Assembly: GCF_005116575.1 (NCBI RefSeq)
Contig: NZ_SWCN01000004.1
Span: 62,001-126,000 of the forward strand
Direction: 5' to 3'
Source of the DNA: Desulforhopalus sp. IMCC35007
Lineage (GTDB): Bacteria > Desulfobacterota > Desulfobulbia > Desulfobulbales > Desulfocapsaceae
Length of the DNA stretch: 64,000 nt
The position numbers were made by a program, and so were the translations under genes. Under the pieces are notes generated by a model that saw only the letters and a program-made list of their open reading frames with translations, was not told the origin of the DNA and did no database searches. Shown here one piece after another: positions 47,028 through 56,065 of the stretch (within the stretch, counting starts at the first letter, position 1; every line of letters starts with the position of its first letter).

Positions 47028-47056
47028 TTGCAAACTGAGCCGAGATGTCCTATCTT
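47028..47056 (+). promoter_or_regulatory. Promoter of the TPP riboswitch-thiBPQ transcript
   Basis: TTGCAA (47028-47033) and TATCTT (47051-47056), each 4 of 6 to the sigma-70 consensus, are separated by exactly 17 bases. Transcription would start at about 47063, right at the 5' edge of the riboswitch. Confidence 0.65.
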
Positions 47057-47062
47057 GCTTTA

Positions 47063-47158
47063 CTGATGCGGGAGCTTGGTACGACAGGCTGAGAGGGGTT
47101 TGACTGGAGCCCGACCGTTACACCTGATCCGGATAATGCCGGCGGAGGGATCTGTGTG
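47063..47158 (+). promoter_or_regulatory. TPP (thiamine pyrophosphate) riboswitch, THI element
   Basis: The conserved sensor segments appear in order: GCGGGAGC, CTGAGAGG (47089-47096), the variable P3 arm, ACCTGATCCGGATAATGCCG (47122-47141) and GCGGAGGGATC. These match the THI-box consensus closely. It is followed 8 bases later by an intrinsic terminator and then thiBPQ. The expected behaviour is premature termination when TPP is bound. The outer P1 boundaries are approximate. Confidence 0.97.
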
Positions 47159-47165
47159 ACCTCAG

Positions 47166-47199
47166 CCGCCTCTTTTTAAAGAGACGGTTTTTTTGTTTT
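47166..47199 (+). terminator. Riboswitch-linked intrinsic terminator
   Basis: The stem 47166-47175 with 47178-47187 (10 positions, one C-A mismatch, minimal loop) is followed by seven Ts and GTTTTG. It lies directly after the TPP aptamer and before thiB, so it is the probable expression platform. Confidence 0.85.
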
Positions 47200-47282
47200 G
47201 AGAGAATCATTGTTTACACACAGAGCATCCTGCAACGCTCAGACTTCCGGCATACTCTAAAAAAATTATTGTGGAGCTTTTC

Positions 47283-48326
47283 ATGAAACGTCTATTACAA
47301 GTTGCCGGAATGATCCTCCTCTGCTTTGGATTATCTCTTACAACAAAGGTATCTGCAGAAGAAAACATCACCGTTATGACCCATGACAGTTTTAACGTCA
47401 GCAAGGACGTTATTGCCGCTTTTGAACAGCAAAATGGTGTAAAGGTCCGGTTTTTGAAGTCAGGCGATGCGGGTGCCGCTCTTGTACAGGCTATCTTGTC
47501 CAAAAACAACCCTCTTGCTGATGTCTTTTTTGGTGTTGATAACAGTTTTTTATCCCGCGCGCTTGAGGCTGGCATTTTTCGCAGCTACGAATCTCCATTA
47601 CTTGCCAAAATTCCTCAAAACCTTAAACTAGATGCAACAAACAGGCTGCTCCCCGTCGACTACGGGGACGTGTGTCTCAACTATGACAAGGCCTGGTTTT
47701 CCGCAAAAAATATGGCTCCCCCAACCAGCATCTCAGATCTCATTAAACCGGAATATAAGGGTCTGACTGTTGTCGAAAACCCGGCGACTTCATCTCCCGG
47801 CATGGCATTTTTGCTCGCCACCATTGGTAAATTTGGCGAAGATAAATATCTCGAATTCTGGAAGGCCTTAAGGGCAAACGATGTCTTTATTGCCGGTGGC
47901 TGGGAAGATGCCTATTTCGGCCATTTCACCGCCGCCTCCAAAGGAGATCGCCCCATCGTTGTGAGCTACGCTTCATCACCACCTGCTGCGGTCTATTATT
48001 CCGAGACCCCTCTGACAGAAGCACCTACAGCTGCAGTAGTAACCGATGAATCTGCATTTCGACAGATAGAGTTTGTCGGCATTCTGGAGGGGACAAAAAA
48101 ACCAGCCCTTGCCGAGAAATTTGTCGATTTCATGCTGAGTCGACCACTGCAGGAAGACATTCCTCTACAGATGTTTGTTTTTCCAAGTAACAGCGAAGCC
48201 AAACTCCCGGAAATATTTGTCAAACACGCCGTCGTAGCCGATAAACCTGCAGAAGTCTCCCCTCAAAAAATCGAGTCGATGCGGGATACCTGGATTGAGG
48301 CATGGACGACAACGGTGCTCCGGTAG
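47283..48326 (+). CDS. thiB: Thiamine ABC transporter substrate-binding protein ThiB
   Basis: This periplasmic protein binds thiamine, TMP or TPP for uptake. The 347-residue precursor has a signal peptide (about 1-24; MILLCFGLSLTTKVSA). The ThiB-type type II binding fold follows: VMTHDSFNVSKDVIAAFEQQ, SGDAGAALVQAIL, ADVFFGVDNSFLSRAL and PVDYGDVCLNYDK. These segments are specific to the ThiB family. The ATG at 47283 follows GTGGAG; an in-frame GTG at 47271 is less likely. Control by the upstream TPP riboswitch and terminator independently supports a thiamine role. It starts the thiBPQ operon. Confidence 0.95.
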   Translation: MKRLLQVAGMILLCFGLSLTTKVSAEENITVMTHDSFNVSKDVIAAFEQQNGVKVRFLKSGDAGAALVQAILSKNNPLADVFFGVDNSFLSRALEAGIFRSYESPLLAKIPQNLKLDATNRLLPVDYGDVCLNYDKAWFSAKNMAPPTSISDLIKPEYKGLTVVENPATSSPGMAFLLATIGKFGEDKYLEFWKALRANDVFIAGGWEDAYFGHFTAASKGDRPIVVSYASSPPAAVYYSETPLTEAPTAAVVTDESAFRQIEFVGILEGTKKPALAEKFVDFMLSRPLQEDIPLQMFVFPSNSEAKLPEIFVKHAVVADKPAEVSPQKIESMRDTWIEAWTTTVLR

Positions 48327-48362
48327 CACCTAGCACGCAGAAGACACCAGGGAGAACAGACA

Positions 48363-50060
48363 TTGCGCCTAAAAAAACAGCACATCAGCTGGTTACTGTT
48401 CTCCCTGCCCCTTGTCTTTTTATTGGTCTTCTACTGCTACCCGCTTGTCAAAATCATTCTCTTTAGTTTTAGTCCCGGCGGGGCTGATGGATTAAACAGA
48501 CTCAGTAAACTCTTTAGCACCCCAACCTATCTGCACATTCTCTGGTTTACCGTCTGGCAGGCGGCACTTTCAACCATCATCACCCTGTTGCTCGCCCTCC
48601 CCGGGGCCTATGTTTTCGCCAAATTCCGGTTCTTTGGTAAAGATTTTCTTCAGGCATTGATGACCGTCCCCTTCGTCCTGCCCACCGTGGTTACCGCGGC
48701 TGCATTCAGGGCCCTGCTCGGATCAAACGGACTTGTCAATTCCTGGCTCATGACCTCATTTGACCTGAGCCGGCCACCCATAGACATCGAACAGACGGTC
48801 GTTTTTTTTCTGATTGCCCATGTTTTTTACAACTACACCATGGTACTGAGGATTGTTGCCAGCTTTTGGGCTTCCTTAGATCCAGGCCTTGTTACAGCCG
48901 CCAGAATGCTGGGAGCCTCTCCCTGGACGGCATTTCGAAAGATAACCCTGCCCCTGCTCCTTCCTGCTCTCGGGTCTGCTGCGCTTCTGGTTTTTATCTT
49001 TTGTTTTACCAGCTTTGGAGTTGTACTTATTCTCGGAGGCCCAGGCTATGCCACAATTGAAGTAGAAATCTACAGACAGGCGGTTCAGCTCTTTAACCTG
49101 CCCATGGCCGCCGCCCTTTCACTTATTCAGATCGGGTTTAATTTTATTCTTATGTGGCTCCATGCAAGGCTGAGCCAAAAATCTAAAGTCAGCTTTTTTT
49201 CAGACGCCCCCGCAACCACAATCAAACCAGTAAAAAACTGGGCAGAAAAACTTGTCCTCGCTGGCAATATTGTTTTTATGCTGACGCTCTTAATCCTTCC
49301 CCTGGCGGCTCTTCTGATCAGTTCGGTAACAGGCGAGCACGGTTTTACCCTTAGTTATTACAAGGCCCTGCTCTCCGGGGAATCAAGCTCCCTTTTTTAC
49401 GTTGAACCCATTGTATCTGTTAAAAACTCCATTGGCTTTGCCCTCACCGCAATGGTCCTGGCCCTTATTCTTGGATTGTCAGCCGCCACCTTTCTCGCCT
49501 CAGAGGACAAAAAACGAACTAATCTCTGGGATGCAATCATCATGCTGCCCCTTGCCACATCGGCCGTAACTCTTGGCTTTGGTTATATCATCACCCTCAA
49601 TGCACCACCACTCAATCTTCGAGATACACTTGCCATCGTCCCCATTGCCCACACCCTGGTGGCCTTTCCTTTTGTGGTTCGTTGCGTTTTGCCAGGCCTG
49701 AGACAAATTCCCGCTCATTTGCGGGAAGCAGCCAGCCTGCTCGGGGCCTCTCCATACAGGGTCTGGCGGTTGATCACCTTTCCTTTGATAAAAAAAGCCA
49801 TTTTAGTGGCAGCAATTTTTGCCTTTTCCATCAGCATGGGAGAATTCGGTGCCTCCGCCTTTCTCACCAGGCCTCATACGCCGACGATGCCCGTTGCAAT
49901 CTTTCGCTTTTTGAACCAGCCAGGTGATATGAATTTCGGTCAAGCGATGGCGATGAGCTGCATTCTCATGCTCGTTACCTGTTCCAGTTTCTGGATTATC
50001 GGCAGATTTTCCTACCCACCCACAAACCCAAAGCCCGCAACAGGTCCCGATGAGCAATAA
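48363..50060 (+). CDS. thiP: Thiamine ABC transporter permease ThiP (fused two-domain)
   Basis: This 565-residue inner-membrane protein is made of two homologous permease halves, about 12 transmembrane helices in total. Each half carries an ATPase-docking loop: AARMLGASPWTAFRKITLPLL around 180 and AASLLGASPYRVWRLITFPLI around 460. The fused layout matches ThiP and the related FbpB/PotBC permeases; riboswitch control favours ThiP. The start is a TTG at 48363 with GGGAG eight bases upstream. It starts 36 bases after thiB and overlaps thiQ by 11 bases. Confidence 0.93.
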   Translation: MRLKKQHISWLLFSLPLVFLLVFYCYPLVKIILFSFSPGGADGLNRLSKLFSTPTYLHILWFTVWQAALSTIITLLLALPGAYVFAKFRFFGKDFLQALMTVPFVLPTVVTAAAFRALLGSNGLVNSWLMTSFDLSRPPIDIEQTVVFFLIAHVFYNYTMVLRIVASFWASLDPGLVTAARMLGASPWTAFRKITLPLLLPALGSAALLVFIFCFTSFGVVLILGGPGYATIEVEIYRQAVQLFNLPMAAALSLIQIGFNFILMWLHARLSQKSKVSFFSDAPATTIKPVKNWAEKLVLAGNIVFMLTLLILPLAALLISSVTGEHGFTLSYYKALLSGESSSLFYVEPIVSVKNSIGFALTAMVLALILGLSAATFLASEDKKRTNLWDAIIMLPLATSAVTLGFGYIITLNAPPLNLRDTLAIVPIAHTLVAFPFVVRCVLPGLRQIPAHLREAASLLGASPYRVWRLITFPLIKKAILVAAIFAFSISMGEFGASAFLTRPHTPTMPVAIFRFLNQPGDMNFGQAMAMSCILMLVTCSSFWIIGRFSYPPTNPKPATGPDEQ

Positions 50061-51171
50061 TTTACATCACCAAACCATTTTAGATATTCAAGATATTTCC
50101 AACACCTATGGAGGAAAGCCACTTCTGCAAAACGTGCGTTTTTCACTTCTGAGTGGCGAAATACTCTGCCTGCTCGGGCCATCAGGATCAGGCAAGACCA
50201 CGCTTCTCCGCCTTATTGCGGGTCTGGAACAGGACTATAGCGGCAAGATTATCTTTGACGGCAGAGACATTGACCCCATCCCATCTCACAAACGTGGCTT
50301 TGGTATGATGTTTCAGGAATATGCCCTGTTTCCCCATAAAAATGTTGTAGAGAACATAAGTTTTGGTCTTGAAATGCAAAATATGCCAAAGACTCAGCGG
50401 GAACTGCAGATAGACAAAATGCTTGAACTGGTGGGACTGACAGGCTTTGGCAACCGAAAAATCGACGAACTCTCCGGTGGCGAGAGACAGCGGGTTGCCC
50501 TTGCAAGAAGCCTCGCCCCGGAACCCCGCCTCCTCCTCCTGGATGAGCCGCTGGGCTCACTCGACAGAACCCTGAGAGAAAGGCTGACCATAGAAATACG
50601 AACCATCCTGAAACAACTTGGTGTTACTGCAATTTTTGTTACCCATGACCAGAATGAGGCTTTCGGGGTGGCTGATAAAATTGCAATTCTTCAGGATGGG
50701 GTTCTCCAGCAATTTGCCTCTCCTGAACACCTCTACCGCTTTCCCCTCAATAGAAAGGTAGCGCGCTTCTTAGGTTTTACCAATCTCCTCGAGGGAAGAC
50801 TGGATAGGGAGACGGGATATTTCCACAGTACCGTGAATGATCCCGGCGCATTGCCCCTGTTCGGTCCCCTTGGCCCTGTGCCTCGTCCGGACCGCGTTTT
50901 TACCCTGCCTATTTTGCTTATCCGCCCGGAGGGGGCACGACTGCTTGCCAAGGAGGAAAAGAATATAGCAGAGACGCTGCAACTCCGTGGCATCGTCAGC
51001 AACAGACGTTATCAGGGAAGCAGCTATCAGATTCAACTGGAATGCCAGACAGGCAATCAGCCACTCCACCTGCATTTCGACCTGCCACTGGAACCGCCTC
51101 CGCCTCCGGTCGGCGCCCCTATTGAACTCTTCATCGAGCGGTCTGCTCTTGTTTTGCTTGATGGAAAGTAA
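50050..51171 (+). CDS. thiQ: Thiamine ABC transporter ATP-binding protein, with extra C-terminal TOBE-like domain
   Basis: The 373-residue ATPase has Walker A GPSGSGKTT, Q-loop MMFQEYALFPH, signature LSGGERQRVALARSL, Walker B LLLLDEPLGSLD and switch His in VTHDQNEAFG. Residues about 240-373 form an additional TOBE-like regulatory domain (LEGRLDRETGYF, ILLIRPEGARLL, GIVSNRRYQGSSYQIQLEC). Enterobacterial ThiQ is only about 230 residues, so this resembles FbpC/PotA-type subunits in build. The role is assigned from operon position: its ATG overlaps the end of thiP, under one riboswitch. Confidence 0.9.
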   Translation: MSNNLHHQTILDIQDISNTYGGKPLLQNVRFSLLSGEILCLLGPSGSGKTTLLRLIAGLEQDYSGKIIFDGRDIDPIPSHKRGFGMMFQEYALFPHKNVVENISFGLEMQNMPKTQRELQIDKMLELVGLTGFGNRKIDELSGGERQRVALARSLAPEPRLLLLDEPLGSLDRTLRERLTIEIRTILKQLGVTAIFVTHDQNEAFGVADKIAILQDGVLQQFASPEHLYRFPLNRKVARFLGFTNLLEGRLDRETGYFHSTVNDPGALPLFGPLGPVPRPDRVFTLPILLIRPEGARLLAKEEKNIAETLQLRGIVSNRRYQGSSYQIQLECQTGNQPLHLHFDLPLEPPPPPVGAPIELFIERSALVLLDGK

Positions 51172-51308
51172 GCTCCCCCATTTTTCATGGATTGTGGGGA
51201 ACTAAAACAGAGCGCTCTCTTGTCGAAGCACACAGAAGAAGATATATTGACCGAATTCAATAGCCATAAAACACTATATTTTTTCCAAGAACATTCGGGT
51301 TACCCTTC

Positions 51309-51947
51309 ATGGAACTGGCGATTCTCACCATATTTTGCACCTCTTTTCTGGTGGCCCTTTCAGGAGCTCTTATGCCAGGGCCACTGCTGACGGTTACCAT
51401 TTCAGAAAGTACCAGACGCGGAGCAATGACAGGACCGCTCCTGATTTTTGGCCATAGTATTCTGGAACTCGCACTCGTCACACTTCTCATCTCGGGGCTG
51501 GCACCTTTTTTCGTACGCAATGATGTCTTTATTTTCATCTCCTATGTGGGCGGGGCCATGCTCTTGTTCATGGGAGTATCAATGCTGCGGGCGCTTTCCG
51601 GTCTCACCATGGTCCGTGAGGGAGAGCAGACACAATCCCGCAGTCTGGTGCTGGCGGGGGTGATACTCAGCGCCATAAACCCCTATTTTCTCATTTGGTG
51701 GGGCTCAATAGGCACAGGATATATCATCCATTCTCTTCAATTCGGGATTCTCGGGGTGATCGCCTTCTTTTCAGGCCATATCATTGCCGATCTGGCGTGG
51801 TATTCCTTCATCTCTTTTGCAATTGCCAAGGGACGACACCTTTTTAATGATCGAGTCTATAAAAAGCTCATTGGTGGTTGTGCCATATTTCTGATCTTGT
51901 TCTCAGGCTGGTTTTTCTACAGCGGCACACTAAAAATGATATCCTAA
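51309..51947 (+). CDS. LysE/RhtB-family exporter
   Basis: The 212-residue membrane protein has about six hydrophobic helices. The family motif GALMPGPLLTVTISESTRRGAMTG near the N terminus corresponds to the GxxPGP signature of LysE/RhtB amino acid exporters. INPYFLIWWGSIG in the middle is also typical. It exports amino acids or similar small molecules; the substrate is not predictable. It lies 137 bases after thiQ on the same strand. It could be read from the thi transcript, but a weak ribosome site and the gap leave this open. Confidence 0.88.
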   Translation: MELAILTIFCTSFLVALSGALMPGPLLTVTISESTRRGAMTGPLLIFGHSILELALVTLLISGLAPFFVRNDVFIFISYVGGAMLLFMGVSMLRALSGLTMVREGEQTQSRSLVLAGVILSAINPYFLIWWGSIGTGYIIHSLQFGILGVIAFFSGHIIADLAWYSFISFAIAKGRHLFNDRVYKKLIGGCAIFLILFSGWFFYSGTLKMIS

Positions 51948-52369
51948 GGCTACTCCTGGGCACAGAAAGCAGGTGATCTCTGTATTCTTTGTAACTATCT
52001 AAGCAAAGGTTCTCAAAGCCAATATGACTATATCTCGCAGCAAATCAGCTGGTTTATTCTGGACAATTAAGGCCTTTGCCAGTTCGCTCAACTACCTCTT
52101 TGGATTCCTGTCAATTAATTTCAAAGTATTCTTGTTACAGCCTTTAAAAAACTATTTAAGGTTGACCTTATGGACTTAGGTACATAATTTCTCAAAATTC
52201 TTTATGATTGAAGGATGTTGGAGCGTAACCATCCAGAAAGACCTATCCGTTAGGTAGCGTTTATCAACAATCATATTCTTTCTGCTACATTCGACCCAAG
52301 CACGGAACCATGGGGGATGGTTTTGGAGTGGCTAGCTGTTAAATGATTTTTATCAAGAGGGGGAGAAGC
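51948..52369. other. Intergenic region upstream of the NosL-barrel gene
   Basis: About 420 bases. A 51-codon hydrophobic frame (52024-52179, +) has no ribosome site or recognisable domain. Near 52310-52326 a short hairpin AACCAT/ATGGTT flanks a G-run and precedes the strong ribosome site of the next gene. AACCATCC near 52228 could also pair with GGATGGTT in the same place. No known regulatory motif was identified. Confidence 0.35.
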
Positions 52370-53713
52370 ATGAAAAAAATTGGAGTTTTATTTGTCGTGA
52401 TCGCTTTATTTTGCTCAACAGGGACAGTTACATATAGTGCAGACAGAAAAGAATGTACTGTTTGCGGAATGTATATCGATTTATATCAGAAAACGGCAGG
52501 ACATTTAGAGCTGACTGATGGGAAAATCCTGGAATCCTGCGGATTGGCCTGTCTGCTTCGCATCGTCGATGATCATGGCGGGCCGGATGCTTTTACAAAA
52601 ATTACCGTCAAAGCCTGGTGGTCAGGTCAGGTTATTGATGCACAGCAAGCAACGTATGTTCTTTCAAGTACACTTATCCCTGATATGATGCCAAGTATCA
52701 TAGCCTTTGCCACACAGGAAAACGCTTCTCGTTTTCAAAATGAGTATGGTGGGGTTATTATCAGTTTCACGGAAGCACTTTTAACCATTTCGCCTACCGC
52801 AATGACGATGCCGACGAGACTGCAGACAGCTGTCGTTCCGGCACAGGGTGCGTTTGCTATGGGCCTGGGACAAATGTATATGCAGATGGATGATGTTCTG
52901 ATCGATAACGATTCAGTTAGTCCGTCACAGTTCATCAAACGCCCTGGGCAGATGATGGGTCCTAAAAAAATGACAGCCACTGGAACGATGCTCATGGCCA
53001 ATTACGGCCTGACCGACGATATTGCTCTAGGCCTGAACACTGCGTATATACAGAAGGAAATGGAGATGTACCAGATGGGCGGCATGAAGACGGTGACGGA
53101 GAAGAATGACGGCTTGAGTGATACAAATGTTTCTCTTCGGTATAATTTTTTCAAGAGTGTCTATTACAATCATTTTCTCACTGCTCTTGCTGAATCCAGT
53201 CTGCCAACCGGCGAATTTGATAAAGACTATATCTCCAGACCGGGGTTGCAGACCGGAACAGGTGATTTCACTTTCACCGGGGGCCTTTTGTACACCTATC
53301 GTTTCAAAAAAGCATGGCTCCATTCAAAGATCGCTTATACCCATAAGCTCGAAAACAGCGATGATTATAAATTCGGCGATGAAACCCGGTTCGGGCTCGC
53401 CCTTCACTACACGCCAAACTATGATACCATGCTGGGTGTTGAGGCTGATGCAACATATTATGACAACAATGAATTAAACAGTGTGGATATCGGTAACAGT
53501 GGTGGCTGGCGAAGCAACGTTGCCGGTGTCGCTTCCTACCGCTTTCTTACAGCCCTGGGGGGTAATTTCGATCTTAAACTTGCGGTGGGAATTCCGGTGT
53601 ATGAGGACCTCAACCATGGAACTATGATGGGGCAGGATACTGTGCAGCTTGGCGGTGGCTGGTTCGGATCGCTGTCTGTTTCATTTAAACGAAGATTTTC
53701 TCATGAACATTAA
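52370..53713 (+). CDS. Secreted NosL-domain / outer-membrane beta-barrel fusion, Met-rich
   Basis: The 447-residue protein has a signal peptide (about 1-24, cut near YSA-DR) and a NosL-like N-terminal domain. C29, C32 and M34 form CTVCGM, and a second pair C57-x3-C61 follows (ESCGLAC). NosL proteins carry Cu(I) to nitrous oxide reductase and similar targets. From about residue 165 the protein becomes a Met-rich segment (AFAMGLGQMYMQMDD; GQMMGPKKM). It then forms amphipathic strands resembling the MetA-pathway/transporter-like outer membrane barrels, ending in a strand SLSVSFKRRF. A copper or other soft-metal role is likely by inference. The ATG at 52370 follows GAGGGGGAG; an ATG at 52343 is less likely. 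It stands alone between long non-coding flanks. Confidence 0.75.
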   Translation: MKKIGVLFVVIALFCSTGTVTYSADRKECTVCGMYIDLYQKTAGHLELTDGKILESCGLACLLRIVDDHGGPDAFTKITVKAWWSGQVIDAQQATYVLSSTLIPDMMPSIIAFATQENASRFQNEYGGVIISFTEALLTISPTAMTMPTRLQTAVVPAQGAFAMGLGQMYMQMDDVLIDNDSVSPSQFIKRPGQMMGPKKMTATGTMLMANYGLTDDIALGLNTAYIQKEMEMYQMGGMKTVTEKNDGLSDTNVSLRYNFFKSVYYNHFLTALAESSLPTGEFDKDYISRPGLQTGTGDFTFTGGLLYTYRFKKAWLHSKIAYTHKLENSDDYKFGDETRFGLALHYTPNYDTMLGVEADATYYDNNELNSVDIGNSGGWRSNVAGVASYRFLTALGGNFDLKLAVGIPVYEDLNHGTMMGQDTVQLGGGWFGSLSVSFKRRFSHEH

Positions 53714-54599
53714 TCTCATTTAAATTTCAGCCGGGGATACCGTCACTGTGTGTCGTTTTTACTGGCAAAAGTTCACAGTATCCCTTTGTTATAAACTGAA
53801 TGTACCCCTAAAAGAAGACAGCTGTTCTCGTCCACGCAGCTGTCAGCCTTGGCTGTTGCAAGATATGTTCTCAGTTTATGTGGGCTATTATGTATGTGCT
53901 ATAATGACCAAGGACCATATACAATTGTCCTTAGCGAAAAGAGCAGAAGTTCAGACTGCCAGTGTGAGAGCACCCCACTCCTGAGACGATCCTTTTTGCA
54001 AAACCAATGAGCGGCTATATTTGAGAATCATAGGCTCAAATCACTATTGATTCTCTACTTCCTTAACTTTCTGAGTATGTAGATTGGCAAATTCACTAGC
54101 ATCATTGGCTTTATCCAGGCGAACTTTAATGTAAATCACTGCTTCTTGTTGTTGTACATCAATTTCAGCATTGCTGATTACCTAGACGATAGTTTCTCCT
54201 TCCTGACACCTTGTCGTCCTCTCGCTCGGGCGGCTGCTCAACGCGGTAACATCAGGATCTGAGATCAACAGCAAAGAAATCACAAATTGCAATATTACCT
54301 ATAGACTTTACCCTGCCATTATTTTTCACACTACCTTTGGTAAGTTTTTACCGGAGACAACCGTCTGCTGTTTTATTAGAATTCACATTCAATAAGACTC
54401 GAACAACAATATTTATTTCAAATTAACGGAATGTTACGAATCATTTGCTTTCGATACACAGACATGTAACAATGTGAAGAATACGGTCAGCGGCCACCGA
54501 TCGATACAGGTCATCTGAGATACGAGATTTTGTGCTGTAACAAGAGGTACGGATATTAACTCCGAAACCGCATCCAACAAAAGCATGAGGAACGGTATA
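53714..54599. other. 886-base region with hairpins and a probable decayed gene fragment
   Basis: A bulged 11-bp hairpin (53734-53784), with outer arms GGGATA/TATCCC and inner CTGTG/CACAG, is followed by TTTGTTAT and could terminate the preceding gene. A second hairpin pairs 53817-53824 with 53837-53844 (8 bp). The minus strand at 54044-54184 holds a short coding-like remnant, listed separately. No TPP riboswitch precedes yjbQ: a CTGAGA near 54518 lacks the rest of the element. Confidence 0.45.
54044..54181 (-). pseudogene. Possible remnant of a short protein-coding region
   Basis: The minus-strand frame between in-frame stops at 54184 and 54046 encodes 45 residues of protein-like composition, ending VRLDKANDASEFANLHTQK followed by a short charged tail. 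The reading continues sensibly upstream of the first stop (QEGETIV). This looks like the C-terminal end of a decayed gene, but I recognise no family and it may be chance. Confidence 0.3.
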
Positions 54600-55016
54600 A
54601 TGAAACACTATCGCAAAGAGCTTTGGTTTGAAGTGCCATCAAGGCGCGGATTTATCAATATCACTCCGACCGTTGAAAACTGTCTTATTGAAAGCGGCAT
54701 ACAGGAAGGGCTCATACTGGTAAACGCCATGCACATTACGGCATCGGTCTTTATCAACGACGACGAGTCAGGCCTGCACCATGACTATGAAGTGTGGCTT
54801 GAAAAACTCGCGCCACACGCCCCAGTTAACCAGTACCGCCACAACGGTTACGAAGACAATGCCGATGCTCATATGAAACGGCAGATCATGGGCAGAGAAG
54901 TTGTGGTTGCAGTCACGGCAGGGAAACTCGATTTTGGGACCTGGGAGCAGATCTTTTACGGAGAATTTGACGGTAAAAGAAAGAAAAGAGTGCTCGTTAA
55001 AATAATTGGAGAATAG
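54600..55016 (+). CDS. yjbQ: YjbQ/UPF0047 family protein (secondary thiamine-phosphate synthase-like)
   Basis: The 138-residue protein of the YjbQ fold has the family's conserved residues. [35 protein letters not shown] carries a His. A two-Asp/His region follows ([12 protein letters not shown]), then [15 protein letters not shown] and [13 protein letters not shown] with the C-terminal Glu/Asp. E. coli YjbQ has weak thiamine-phosphate synthase activity when overproduced; the true role is unsettled. The ATG at 54600 follows AGGAACGG; one at 54585 is less suitable. It precedes an SBF-like permease and thiamine pyrophosphokinase, which supports a link to thiamine. Confidence 0.9.
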   Translation: MKHYRKELWFEVPSRRGFINITPTVENCLIESGIQEGLILVNAMHITASVFINDDESGLHHDYEVWLEKLAPHAPVNQYRHNGYEDNADAHMKRQIMGREVVVAVTAGKLDFGTWEQIFYGEFDGKRKKRVLVKIIGE

Positions 55017-55105
55017 TTGTGTTATCTCCTTATACAAGCGTTTCACTCCCGCTAAACCGCAAGCGATCCCCATTCAAATAGTCGAATATTCAACAACAGA
55101 TCAAG

Positions 55106-56062
55106 ATGCAGATTTTTAAAAAAAACTGGTTTATGTTTGGCCTTGTCATCATCGCGGTTCTCGTCGTTGCTGATTCCAGCACCCTTCTTGTCTCACCGGG
55201 CCTCTGGTTGAAGAATCACCACGGCCCGGATATTGTAATTGTTATTATTTTCTTTCTCTCTGGACTTGCCCTTGATACCAGACAGATCAGAGAAGGTATC
55301 TCCGATGTCAAAGGAACCCTGCTCGCCCTCTTTCTCATTTTTCTGGTATCACCTGTTCTCGGCTTTTTGTTCTCTTTTTTACCCCTGAGTGCTGGTTTAC
55401 TTGTCGGACTGCTGCTTGTGGCCTCCATGCCAACAACGCTCAGCAGCGGAGTCGTCATGACGGGCAGTGCCGGTGGCAATATGGCCCACAGTCTGCTGAT
55501 CACAATTATCGCCAACTCTCTTGCTGTTTTCACTATCCCCCTTGCCCTGTCTCTCCTCCTCGGGGGTGGCCATAGCCAATCCCTGCAGATTGATCAACTG
55601 CCAATCATGGTAAAGATCGCCACCCTTGTGCTGCTGCCCCTCATATCCGGAATCATCCTACGACGCATGTTTGGTACAACCCTGCACCCCATCCTTGCCT
55701 ACACCTCAACCTGCAATCAACTGGGTATTCTAACGATTGTCTGGATAGCACTATGCGGGAGCAGACCCGCTATCATTTCTGGTCTGGATTCTATTATCAG
55801 CGTTGTCGCTGTGGTCTTTTTCTTTCATCTGTGCCTGGTACTTGCCGCTCTGTATCTCACCCAACTCTTCAAAATCCCTAAAAGAAAAAGAGAGAGTGTT
55901 ATTTTTATGGGAGGGCAGAAAACCCTGCCGCTCTCTGTCATCCTCCAGGTTTCTCTCTTTCCTGAATTTGGTCTCGCCCTGGTTGTCTGTGTCATCCATC
56001 ACATTGTCCACCTGATCATGGATGCTTATCTCATCAGCTATCTCAAAGCCAAAACGGAATAA
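55106..56062 (+). CDS. SBF-like (bile acid:sodium symporter family) permease
   Basis: The 318-residue membrane protein has about nine to ten helices and belongs to the SBF/SBF-like group. Characteristic segments are IVIVIIFFLSGLALDTRQIREG, LLLVASMPTTLSSGVVMTGSAGGN (the crossover helix region with polar residues), TSTCNQLGILTIVW and the C-terminal FMGGQKTLPLSVILQ. Members move organic acids or sulfonated compounds with sodium; many are uncharacterised. It lies 89 bases after yjbQ and only 3 bases before thiamine pyrophosphokinase. It may therefore transport a thiamine precursor or related compound; this is inference from context alone. Confidence 0.87.
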   Translation: MQIFKKNWFMFGLVIIAVLVVADSSTLLVSPGLWLKNHHGPDIVIVIIFFLSGLALDTRQIREGISDVKGTLLALFLIFLVSPVLGFLFSFLPLSAGLLVGLLLVASMPTTLSSGVVMTGSAGGNMAHSLLITIIANSLAVFTIPLALSLLLGGGHSQSLQIDQLPIMVKIATLVLLPLISGIILRRMFGTTLHPILAYTSTCNQLGILTIVWIALCGSRPAIISGLDSIISVVAVVFFFHLCLVLAALYLTQLFKIPKRKRESVIFMGGQKTLPLSVILQVSLFPEFGLALVVCVIHHIVHLIMDAYLISYLKAKTE

Positions 56063-56065
56063 TCC

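Noticed and set aside
53748-53984. 78-residue ORF after the NosL-barrel gene
   Set aside because: It spans two hairpins, has no ribosome site and unusual composition.
54510-54545. Second TPP riboswitch before yjbQ
   Set aside because: Only CTGAGA is present; the ACCTGATC...GATAATGCC half is missing.
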